Below, piece after piece: positions 23,835 to 31,490 of a stretch of 64,000 bases of DNA; the first letter of the stretch is position 1; each line of letters starts with the position of its first letter. The notes under the pieces were generated by a model. It saw only the letters and a program-made list of their open reading frames with translations. It was not told the origin of the DNA and ran no database searches. Both the position numbers and the translations under genes were made by a program. This DNA comes from CALIBK01 sp037444165 (lineage in GTDB: Bacteria; Desulfobacterota; BSN033; UBA1163). The DNA lies in NCBI GenBank assembly GCA_037444165.1, contig JBBIMX010000004.1:13229-77228 (forward strand), given 5' to 3'.

Positions 23835-24776
23835 ATGGGACTTTATTTAGGAATTGATGTAGGGTCGATCACCACAAAAATGGCCGTCCTCAATGAGCAG
23901 GATGAGGTTTTAGCCCATGTCTATCTTCGAAACAATGGCCGACCCCTTGAAGCGATAAAGAAGGGACTCGAGCAGATTGAGTCTCAACTGGGAGTCCTTT
24001 CAGGGGTGGAGGGGGTGGCCACCACTGGCAGTGCTCGACATCTTGCAGCCTATCTGATCGGGGCCGATCTGATCAAGAATGAAATTACCGCCCATGCCAT
24101 CGCTGTGATTGAATCTTTTCCAGAAGCCAAAACGATCATGGAGATTGGAGGACAGGATTCGAAGGTCATCCTCTTGAGGGAAGGGGTGGTGGTTGACTTT
24201 GCAATGAATACGGTCTGCGCGGCAGGGACAGGTTCGTTCCTGGATCAACAGGCCTCCCGGTTAGGAATTTCTATCGAAGAATTTGGCCGTTTAGCTCTTC
24301 GGGCAAAACACCCTGTCCGGATTGCAGGGCGATGTACGGTCTTTGCGGAAACCGATATGATTCACAAACAGCAGATCGGCCATGCGATGGAGGATATCCT
24401 CGCAGGACTGTGTGACTCTCTGGTGAAGAACTATTTGAATAATGTGTGTCGAGGAAAGGAGATCCTCCCTCCTGTGGTCTTTCAGGGAGGGGTAGCGGCG
24501 AATCCCGGGATACGCCAAGCCCTTGAGAAAGAACTGGGATTTGAACTGATCCTTCCAGAGTATTATGGGGTCATGGGAGCCATTGGAGCGGCCAAGCTCG
24601 TCAAACGGAGCAAACCCCAAAAGACACGATTCAAAGGATTTGAATGGTCTCGAAAACCCTGTCAAACTCGGGGCTTTGAATGTAACGAATGCGGAAATCA
24701 GTGCGAGGTCATCCAACTCTGGGTGGACGATGAAGTGGTCGCCTCCTGGGGCGATCTCTGTGAGAGATATCGATGA
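23835..24776 (+). CDS. Acyl-CoA dehydratase activase, BcrA/BadF/HgdC family ATPase
   Basis: This 313-residue protein has the ASKHA nucleotide-binding fold: GIDVGSITTKMAVL (6-19), IMEIGGQDSKVI (101-112) and FQGGVAANPGIRQAL near 215. C128 in NTVCAAGTGSFL and C167 in AGRCTVFAE are the cysteines that bridge a single [4Fe-4S] cluster across the homodimer in HgdC. Hydrolysis of ATP drives transfer of one low-potential electron to the partner dehydratase. An extra C-terminal tail has CNECGNQC and a further Cys, absent from minimal HgdC. It follows DUF2229 by 2 bp and overlaps the next radical SAM gene by 4 bp. Confidence 0.9.
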   Translation: MGLYLGIDVGSITTKMAVLNEQDEVLAHVYLRNNGRPLEAIKKGLEQIESQLGVLSGVEGVATTGSARHLAAYLIGADLIKNEITAHAIAVIESFPEAKTIMEIGGQDSKVILLREGVVVDFAMNTVCAAGTGSFLDQQASRLGISIEEFGRLALRAKHPVRIAGRCTVFAETDMIHKQQIGHAMEDILAGLCDSLVKNYLNNVCRGKEILPPVVFQGGVAANPGIRQALEKELGFELILPEYYGVMGAIGAAKLVKRSKPQKTRFKGFEWSRKPCQTRGFECNECGNQCEVIQLWVDDEVVASWGDLCERYR

Positions 24777-26143
24777 AGATTCTGATGATTAATCCCGCGC
24801 CCATCGGAACATTGAAAGCAACGGGTGTGCTCTTTCCACCCCTTGGTCTTCTTTACGTCGCTGCCGTTGCTGAAAAAGAAGGCCATGAGGTGGAGGTCGT
24901 GGATCTGGCTCTTCAAAAGAAGGGAGAAAAGATTGATTTTAAAAGGTATGAGATTGTAGGAATCTCTACGGACACGACCCGGCATCGCCAGGCTCTCCAA
25001 TTGGCTAAGAGGGCGAAAAGAGAAGGCTGCACGGTAATCATGGGAGGCCCTCACCCGACCTATGTGGACAAAGAGATTCTCTCCACCGAAATGGTCGATT
25101 TTATTGTTCGAGGAGAGGGAGAAGTCACTTTCTCGGAATTGATTTCAACTTTAAATCGGGAAAAGGGCAAGTTGGATTCCGTACAGGGGATCAGTTTTTT
25201 ATCCAAAGGCGAAATCCTTCGAACCCCCAGCCGCCCCTTTATTGAGAATCTCGATGAACTCCCCTTCCCTGCCAGGCATCTGGTTCCGATGGAGAAGTAC
25301 CGGCGAACAAAAATGGGAGACCGGGAGGTCACTCCTATCCTGACCAGTCGGGGGTGTCCATTTCAGTGCACCTTTTGTGCCTCATCCCATTTTTTTGGAA
25401 CGAAGGTCAGGCTTCGGAGTCCTGCATCGGTATTAAAGGAGCTCGAAGAACTCTATCATCGATACTCCTTTCAGGCCGTTGCCTTTGTGGATGATACCTT
25501 CACTCTCTTTCCGGATAGGGTGATCGAAATTGGTAAAGGAATTCTGGAAAGAGGGATGAACCTCTGGTGGTGGTGTCTTTCGAGAGCGGACCTTCTCATT
25601 CGAAACGAAGAGATGATTCAATGGATGGTTCGGTCAGGGGCGAAATCGGTCTTCATTGGAGTTGAGTCGGCCAATCCAAAGACCCTTGAGAGTCTGAAAA
25701 AAAGGATCGATCGAAACACCACGACTCGGGCTGTTGAAATGCTGAAACGATATGGCCTCGAGATCCATGCCTCTTATATCTTAGGCGGACTCGATGAGAC
25801 GGCTCGGGCAATTCATGAAACGATCCGATTGGCAAAAGAACTGGACACGAATGTGGCCCAATTTTCCATCCTTACCCCCTATCCAGGGACCCTCCTCTAT
25901 GAGCAGTTGAAGGATCGGATCTTCAGGTGGAGAGCTCCATGGTCATTTTTCGACATGCAACATCTGGTCTTCAAACACGACCATCTCTCCTTCATTCGGA
26001 TGGAATGGCTTTTGATGAAGGCTCATCTTCTCTACTATCTGCGATCAAAGAAAGGGATTCGTGATCTCTGGCATCATATTAAAAAACACCGGATTACCCT
26101 TCGAACCTTCTTTCAATTTCTTAAAGAATACTTCTGGGGATAA
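24773..26143 (+). CDS. Cobalamin-binding-domain radical SAM protein (BchE/class B-like), copy 1
   Basis: This 456-residue protein has an N-terminal B12-binding Rossmann domain (about 1-165: PPLGLLYVAAVAE, VGISTDTT, VIMGGPHPTY, IVRGEGEVTF) and a radical SAM core with C195, C199 and C202 in RGCPFQCTFC. No DxHxxG cobalamin-ligand motif is visible, as in many family members that bind B12 base-off. Class B enzymes methylate unactivated carbons; others such as BchE and GrsA do oxidative or ring chemistry. It is the first of four such enzymes in this operon and overlaps the activase gene. Confidence 0.88.
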   Translation: MKILMINPAPIGTLKATGVLFPPLGLLYVAAVAEKEGHEVEVVDLALQKKGEKIDFKRYEIVGISTDTTRHRQALQLAKRAKREGCTVIMGGPHPTYVDKEILSTEMVDFIVRGEGEVTFSELISTLNREKGKLDSVQGISFLSKGEILRTPSRPFIENLDELPFPARHLVPMEKYRRTKMGDREVTPILTSRGCPFQCTFCASSHFFGTKVRLRSPASVLKELEELYHRYSFQAVAFVDDTFTLFPDRVIEIGKGILERGMNLWWWCLSRADLLIRNEEMIQWMVRSGAKSVFIGVESANPKTLESLKKRIDRNTTTRAVEMLKRYGLEIHASYILGGLDETARAIHETIRLAKELDTNVAQFSILTPYPGTLLYEQLKDRIFRWRAPWSFFDMQHLVFKHDHLSFIRMEWLLMKAHLLYYLRSKKGIRDLWHHIKKHRITLRTFFQFLKEYFWG

Positions 26144-26145
26144 AG

Positions 26146-27060
26146 ATGGAGAATCGAGATCGTCTCTCTACCTACCGATTTCTCTCCCTCTTTCTCTTCC
26201 AATTCTTCTCTACCCTTATCCCCCGTTCCATGCAGAAGTTCTTCAGTGTCGTCGTAGGAGATCTCTTCTATTTATTGATGCCCAAGACAAGGACTTCTGT
26301 TCGAAAGAATATCGAAGGGATCAGCCAAGGAAGATGGGCGAAAGGAAAGATTGAAACCTATACCCGTAAAACTTTTCAGAACTATGGACAGTATCTCTTA
26401 GATTATATGGTCATGCATCGACTCTCTCCTTCTCATAAAGACCGGTGGGTGGAAGAAGAGATTGGAGGTCACTATATGATAGAAGCCCTCCAGAGAGGAA
26501 AAGGGGTGATCTGTATCACTCCTCATCTTGGAAACTGGGAGCTGGGAGGACTCCTCTTTTCCTTTAAAGGAGGAAAACTCAATGTCCTTACCCTGGACGA
26601 AGAAGATCGAGGAATTAAATCTTATCGTGAAGAGATGCGAAGAAGATGGGGGATTCGAAACATCTATATTCACCCCGGAGACGATTCTCCTCTGGCCACC
26701 CTCGAAGCGGTTCAAGCATTGAGGCGAAATGAGATTGTGGCCATGTTGGGAGATCGGATCGAAACTCAGAGGACGATGGAGTTGGATTTCTTTGGTAAGA
26801 AAACCCCTTTCCCCATTGGAGCAGCCTTGATGGCCATGACCACAGGGGCTGCGGTCCTCCCGGTCTTTGTCGTCATGGAAAGGAATCGAAAATATCGAGG
26901 GATCATCGAATCCCCTGTCTATTTTGATTCCTCTTCTCGAGAGGAACGCGAATCCATCCTGAGAAAAGGGATGGAAGAGATCGTGAAAAAATTTGAATCC
27001 TATATCGAAAAATATCCTGATCAATGGTATAATTTTTATTCTTATTGGAACGATTCCTGA
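26146..27060 (+). CDS. LpxL/HtrB-like lysophospholipid or acyl-ACP acyltransferase
   Basis: This 304-residue protein belongs to the Lip_A_acyltrans (LpxL/LpxM, HtrB) family. It has an N-terminal hydrophobic anchor (FLSLFLFQFFSTLIP), the catalytic HX4E motif HLGNWE (H127, E132), AMLGDRIE near 195 and PVFVVMERN near 245. LpxL-type enzymes move an acyl chain from acyl-ACP onto a lipid acceptor at the inner membrane. The adjacent ACP gene fits that role. Similar acyltransferases occur in aryl polyene clusters, where they attach the polyene to a lipid. It starts 2 bp after the radical SAM stop. Confidence 0.87.
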   Translation: MENRDRLSTYRFLSLFLFQFFSTLIPRSMQKFFSVVVGDLFYLLMPKTRTSVRKNIEGISQGRWAKGKIETYTRKTFQNYGQYLLDYMVMHRLSPSHKDRWVEEEIGGHYMIEALQRGKGVICITPHLGNWELGGLLFSFKGGKLNVLTLDEEDRGIKSYREEMRRRWGIRNIYIHPGDDSPLATLEAVQALRRNEIVAMLGDRIETQRTMELDFFGKKTPFPIGAALMAMTTGAAVLPVFVVMERNRKYRGIIESPVYFDSSSREERESILRKGMEEIVKKFESYIEKYPDQWYNFYSYWNDS

Positions 27061-27085
27061 GATCGATAAAAAGAGGGAGTTTCCA

Positions 27086-27355
27086 ATGACACCAAAGGAT
27101 GAGATGATCGAAAAGATGAAACGACTCATTATTACGAGGTTAAAGCTGGTGGAGATGACCCCCGAAATGATTGACCCAGAGGCTCCCCTCTTCGGAGAGG
27201 GACTTGGACTGGATTCCATCGATGCCCTTGAGTTGGTATTAGGTTTGGAAAAAGAGTTTGGTGTCATGATCCCGGATGCGGAGGTGGGTAAAAAGGTCTT
27301 CCAATCGGTAAGAACGATGGCCGAGTATGTTTTAGACCATCAGCTCAAAGGTTAA
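27086..27355 (+). CDS. Acyl carrier protein
   Basis: This 89-residue acidic protein has the phosphopantetheine attachment motif GLDSID with Ser44, followed by ALELVLGLEKEFG and a C-terminal helix, as in fatty acid or polyketide ACPs. The ATG at 27086 has AGAGGGA before it; an upstream frame from 26993 lies inside the previous gene and is not needed. It is slightly longer than housekeeping AcpP (about 78 residues), with an extended N-terminal helix, and it sits in a specialised cluster rather than next to fabD-fabG-fabF housekeeping genes. Confidence 0.92.
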   Translation: MTPKDEMIEKMKRLIITRLKLVEMTPEMIDPEAPLFGEGLGLDSIDALELVLGLEKEFGVMIPDAEVGKKVFQSVRTMAEYVLDHQLKG

Positions 27356-27359
27356 AGAG

Positions 27360-28292
27360 ATGGAAGCCAAAAACAAAATTGCCTTCTGTTTCCCAGGACA
27401 AATTCAGGAAAGACCCATTCTTTCGAAGTACCACCCCCTCTCTGAAGACCCTTTCTTCCGAGATTGGGTAGATCGGGCAGAGAAGGAAACTGGAATAGAA
27501 TTATGGAAATTTATGAACGAGGAGACGGAGGGAGAGCAAGTCCCTCTCAAATTACAGCTCACCACCTATCTCTTCTCGGTGATCTATTTTCAACGACTTT
27601 TAGAGAAAGGATGGACTCCTGAAATCCTCACCGAACATAGCATGGGAATCTATGCAGCGCTCACCGCTTCCGAGGCCATCACCTTTGAAGAAGGACTCTT
27701 TATCACCCATTCCATTGGGAGACTTCTCGAGGAAGAAGGGGCTCTCTGCCCCGGGATGATGGCAAGCATCATCGGTCTTCCTCTTGAAGAAATCCAGAAG
27801 ATTATCAGTACCCTTGATGGATATCGCTTAGCCATTGCCAATTACAATGGATCAATGCATTTTGTGATTTCAGGAGAGGAGGAGGGGGTTCAAAAAGCGA
27901 TGGAGCTTGCCCTGGCCCGGAAGGCCCTTTCAGTGAGTAAACTTTCTTTCAACACGGCTCTTCACTCTCCTCCCCTGAGCCATCTCAGGGGAAAGATCCG
28001 GGATCTGTTGAGGGAGATTGAAGTCCGTCCATTCCGGTATCCTATTCTTAATCACTGGACCATCCAACCACTCAACCGGGGGGAAGTGAAAGACTTTCTT
28101 TCCGAAGAGATTGCCCGCCCGGTTTACTGGGTTCGATGTGTGGAGAAATGTATTCAGGAAGGGGTTCGTCAGTTCGTCGAAGTCGGCAAAGAATCGACCC
28201 TGACGAAACTGATTCGTTGGATTGATCGGGAGGTCGAGGCCCTCTCGGCTGAGGAACTCCTCTTCTCGGGGGGACGAGATGGGATCCTATGA
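27360..28292 (+). CDS. Malonyl-CoA:ACP transacylase-like acyltransferase (FabD family)
   Basis: This 310-residue protein has the FabD fold: FCFPGQIQ at the N-terminus, LQLTTYLFSVIY near 65, the nucleophile elbow EHSMG with Ser94, MMASIIGLP near 138 and ALHSPPLS near 200 with the catalytic His. The usual elbow is GHSxG; here the first Gly is Glu, which is unusual and may alter substrate choice. It is expected to load malonyl or another acyl unit onto the neighbouring ACP. The gene begins 4 bp after the ACP gene. Confidence 0.85.
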   Translation: MEAKNKIAFCFPGQIQERPILSKYHPLSEDPFFRDWVDRAEKETGIELWKFMNEETEGEQVPLKLQLTTYLFSVIYFQRLLEKGWTPEILTEHSMGIYAALTASEAITFEEGLFITHSIGRLLEEEGALCPGMMASIIGLPLEEIQKIISTLDGYRLAIANYNGSMHFVISGEEEGVQKAMELALARKALSVSKLSFNTALHSPPLSHLRGKIRDLLREIEVRPFRYPILNHWTIQPLNRGEVKDFLSEEIARPVYWVRCVEKCIQEGVRQFVEVGKESTLTKLIRWIDREVEALSAEELLFSGGRDGIL

Positions 28293-28701
28293 AACTCGAT
28301 TCCGGGTTCGTTTTCATGAGGTCGATGCTTATGGAATGGTCTGGCATGGTCATTTTGTGGCCTGGTTTGAAATGGGTCGAAATGAATTGACTGAAAAATT
28401 TGGCTTGGGCCCCTTTCAACTCAAGGGAAGAGGGCTCTTGGCTCCGGTGGTCCATCTTTCCTGTGAATTCAAACAACCTGCTCGGTTCGGAGAGACCCTT
28501 CTCCTTCAAACGAGTATGGAAAGGACGGAAGTGGCCAAGTTAATCTTTCATTATCGAATCCTCCACCAAGGAGAAGAAAAGATAGTGGCGACAGGATCGA
28601 CGACCCATGTGTTGACCGATCTCAATGGAAATCTCCTTTACCGGATCCCTCCCGACCTCCTTAAAAAGATAGAAGAGATGATGAAATTTTTAGGGGTATA
28701 G
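28279..28701 (+). CDS. Hotdog-fold acyl-CoA/acyl-ACP thioesterase (4HBT family)
   Basis: This 140-residue protein is a 4HBT-type single hotdog domain: RFRVRFHEVDAYGMVWHGHF at the N-terminus (Asp16 in the D-x-x-G-x-x-x-H active-site motif), then GRNELTEKFGL and an FHYRIL strand. Such enzymes hydrolyse acyl thioesters or act as dehydratase-like folds in fatty acid and aryl polyene pathways. The ATG at 28279 overlaps the transacylase by 14 bp and has a GGGGGG-rich site before it. An upstream in-frame start at 28222 would only add residues from inside the previous gene. Confidence 0.88.
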   Translation: MGSYETRFRVRFHEVDAYGMVWHGHFVAWFEMGRNELTEKFGLGPFQLKGRGLLAPVVHLSCEFKQPARFGETLLLQTSMERTEVAKLIFHYRILHQGEEKIVATGSTTHVLTDLNGNLLYRIPPDLLKKIEEMMKFLGV

Positions 28702-28702
28702 G

Positions 28703-30139
28703 ATGAAGGTTTTATTGATCGATCCTCCCCATCGAATCTTCCCTGGGTTAAGAATGTGGGCTCCTTCCTTTGGTCTTCTCCAACTCTCCGCCTATCTGGA
28801 AGCCGAGGGAGTGAGCGTTCAAATCATAGATGGAACCACTCTTCGAGAACCCTGGAAAGAGCTTCAAGAACAGATCGTCTCCTCAAAAGCCGATGTGATT
28901 GGAATCACCTGTACAGCTACCTGTCTATCTCCCGAAGCGATTCAGACGATTTATCTTTCACGAAGACTTTCTCCTCGATCCATCCTCGTGGGAGGAGGAA
29001 GTCACTTCACCCTGATGGCCAAAACCATTCTCGAGGAGGTTCCCGATCTGGACTACATTGTTCTGGGGGAAGGAGAGATCGCCTTTCTTCAACTTCTCAA
29101 AAGCCTTTCCAATGGAAAAAATGGAAGAGAGGTGAGGGGAATCGCCTATCGGGAAGATGGAAGGGTGATTCTCAATGAAAGACAGCCATTGATTACTCCT
29201 CTGGATGGTCTTCCTCTTCCAGCCTATCATCTCATCGATGTCGAGAGCGAAGCCTACTACTGGCATGGAATGGGTCGAAGGGCCTTTGGAGTGTCCACCA
29301 GTCGGGGATGTGGGGATCACTGTAGCTACTGTTCCGAGACAAAATTTTGGGAAGGGGTCTGGAGGGGAAGAAGCGGGAAGAAGGTCGTCGAGGAGATCTC
29401 CTTCCTTTATCGAAAATATGGAAAAAGTCTCTTTGTCTTTAATGAAAACGCCTTCAATTGGAGTCGGAAACGGCTGGAGGAGTTTCTCGAAGAGTTAGGA
29501 AAATCAGGGCTCCGGATTCATTTCTGGTTCCAATCTCGAGTGAAAGATATCCTGAGGGACGAAGATCTCCTTCCGGAAATGAAGCGCCTCGGCCTTTATG
29601 AGGTGATGTTAGGGATTGAGAGCATTCAACCCGACGTCCTACAGCGATATGAAAAAGACCAGTCTCGGGAGTTGGCTGAGAAGGCGATTGAGCTCCTTCG
29701 TCGAAATGGGATCATGGTCATGGCTAACGTCATGTTTGGGGATTGGAATGATTCGGAGGCCAATCTGAAAGAGATCTTTCGTTTTGTGAAAAAAAAGAGC
29801 GATTTCTTAGTCCTCACCATCACCACTCCTCTCCCTGGGACAAAATACTTCGAAGAGGCGGAGCGTCTGGGAAGGATAAGGGAAAAGGACTTTGGAAAAT
29901 ACGACTTTATGCATCCCGTCATGGATACAAAATTTCTCTCCGCTCCTGAGGTAGAGCGACTTCAAAAGGCTTACCTTAAAAAGTATTATACCCAACCGAG
30001 GATTCTGCTCGGAGCCTTCTTTAACCCAAACCCTTTTAAGAGAATGGCCTACCGACTCATCTTAAGATACGTCTGGGAGAATGCCACAAAGAGACCCTGG
30101 AAGCAACCCAATTGGAAAGATGACAGGCAAGAGGGATAG
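28703..30139 (+). CDS. Cobalamin-binding-domain radical SAM protein, copy 2
   Basis: This 478-residue protein has an N-terminal B12-binding domain (APSFGLLQLSAYLE, VIGITCTAT, ILVGGGSHFT, IVLGEGE) and a radical SAM core with C203, C207 and C210 in RGCGDHCSYC. The C-terminal region after 400 (PEVERLQKAYLKKYY) is the helical tail seen in BchE-like lipid and pigment enzymes. The gene starts 1 bp after the thioesterase stop. Its motif context (TSRGC) is close to copy 1 but the sequences are clearly different, so this is a separate enzyme rather than a recent duplicate. Confidence 0.87.
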   Translation: MKVLLIDPPHRIFPGLRMWAPSFGLLQLSAYLEAEGVSVQIIDGTTLREPWKELQEQIVSSKADVIGITCTATCLSPEAIQTIYLSRRLSPRSILVGGGSHFTLMAKTILEEVPDLDYIVLGEGEIAFLQLLKSLSNGKNGREVRGIAYREDGRVILNERQPLITPLDGLPLPAYHLIDVESEAYYWHGMGRRAFGVSTSRGCGDHCSYCSETKFWEGVWRGRSGKKVVEEISFLYRKYGKSLFVFNENAFNWSRKRLEEFLEELGKSGLRIHFWFQSRVKDILRDEDLLPEMKRLGLYEVMLGIESIQPDVLQRYEKDQSRELAEKAIELLRRNGIMVMANVMFGDWNDSEANLKEIFRFVKKKSDFLVLTITTPLPGTKYFEEAERLGRIREKDFGKYDFMHPVMDTKFLSAPEVERLQKAYLKKYYTQPRILLGAFFNPNPFKRMAYRLILRYVWENATKRPWKQPNWKDDRQEG

Positions 30140-30142
30140 AGA

Positions 30143-31486
30143 TTGAAATCAAAATCCACTCCCCACTCTCCGAATTCGAAAAAGGTCCTTCTTATCTTTC
30201 CGAGGGAGAAGGGGATCAAATTTTCAAACGATACCTTCTATCCCTTTCCCATGATTGGCCTTCCTCTTCTGGCCGCCTATTTTCCCAACACCTACGAGGT
30301 CAAAATTCTAAACGAAGCCATCGAACCGATCGATTTCGATACGGAAGTGGATCTGGTCGGAATCACTGCCCTTACCTGTATAGCGCACCGGGCCTATGAA
30401 GTGGCGGATCGGTTCCGAAGAAGAGGGGTAAAGGTCATTTTAGGAGGGGTTCACCCAAGCATTCAACCTGAGGAGGCAAAGGAACACGCCGATTCTGTGG
30501 TGATTGGGGAAGCAGAAGGGGTCCTTGGAGAGATCCTCAAAGACTTTGAAGCCGGGGCCCTTAAACCTTTTTATCAGAATCATTCCCTGTGTGACTTAAG
30601 AGGACTCCCCTTGCCGAGAAGGGATCTTCTGAGTAAACGGTACAGCCCCTTGTTTAAGGCGATCGAAACCACCCGGGGCTGTCCCCATCGATGCGAATTC
30701 TGTTCGGTCCCCATTCTCAATGGGAGAAGGTATCGGATGCGACCCCTCGAGGAGGTCGATCGGGAACTCTCCCTGATCATCAAAAAGCCAAAGGAGTATC
30801 TCTTTGTTACCGATGACAACATCGTCGCCATCGAGGATTATGCCCTCGGCCTCTTTGACATCTTTAAACGGCATCAGGTGAGATGGATGGGGTTTTCTAC
30901 CCTTCAGATTGCAACCAATGAGACACTTCTGCGGAAAGCGAGCGAGAGTGGGTGTCTCTCTCTCTTTATCGGATTCGAATCCCTCCTTCAAGAGAATCTC
31001 AATCACGTCTCAAAGTCCTTTGTTCACACCGAACTTCTTCCGGAGTGGATTAGGAGCATTCATGGCTATGGAATTGGCATCCATGGTTCTTTCATCTTTG
31101 GCTTTGATGGGGATGATTCAACGATCTTTCGGAAAACCGTTGAGTTTGTTCAAAAGAATCGAATCGATCTTCCCTCTTTTTCTATCCTCACCCCTTTTCC
31201 GGGGACTCGACTCTATCAGCGGTTAGAAGAGGAAGGCCGGATCATTGACCGCAATTGGTCCCATTACGATATGAGCCATGTCGTCTTTCAACCCAAGCAG
31301 ATGACGGTCAGACAGCTTCAAGAGGGATATCTCTGGGCTCAACAGTATAGCTGTTCTCCTCGTTCGATCTTCCAACGCCTCCTCTGGAGGTGGAGAAATC
31401 ACTTTTTCTTTTTTTTAATGTCAAATTTTGTCCTCCGGGGAGCCCAAATGGATGTGATTCGAAGAATAAGAAAAAGGCCCCAATAA
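30143..31486 (+). CDS. Cobalamin-binding-domain radical SAM protein, copy 3
   Basis: This 447-residue protein has a B12-binding-like N-terminal domain (FPMIGLPLLAAYF, LVGITALTC, VILGGVHPSIQPEEA, VIGEAEG) and a radical SAM core with C180, C184 and C187 in RGCPHRCEFC, followed by FVTDDNI and GFESL. The start is TTG at 30143 with GAGGGA about 6 bases upstream; no nearby in-frame ATG precedes the conserved domain. The C-terminus is basic and hydrophobic (HFFFFLMSNFVL), suggesting membrane contact and hence a lipid substrate (inference). Confidence 0.85.
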   Translation: MKSKSTPHSPNSKKVLLIFPREKGIKFSNDTFYPFPMIGLPLLAAYFPNTYEVKILNEAIEPIDFDTEVDLVGITALTCIAHRAYEVADRFRRRGVKVILGGVHPSIQPEEAKEHADSVVIGEAEGVLGEILKDFEAGALKPFYQNHSLCDLRGLPLPRRDLLSKRYSPLFKAIETTRGCPHRCEFCSVPILNGRRYRMRPLEEVDRELSLIIKKPKEYLFVTDDNIVAIEDYALGLFDIFKRHQVRWMGFSTLQIATNETLLRKASESGCLSLFIGFESLLQENLNHVSKSFVHTELLPEWIRSIHGYGIGIHGSFIFGFDGDDSTIFRKTVEFVQKNRIDLPSFSILTPFPGTRLYQRLEEEGRIIDRNWSHYDMSHVVFQPKQMTVRQLQEGYLWAQQYSCSPRSIFQRLLWRWRNHFFFFLMSNFVLRGAQMDVIRRIRKRPQ

Positions 31487-31490
31487 AAGG

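Noticed and set aside
26398..27267. Minus-strand open frame of 289 codons over the LpxL-like gene and the ACP
   Set aside because: Both sense genes have clear catalytic motifs (HLGNWE, GLDSID); the antisense frame is Ser/Pro-rich with no motif.
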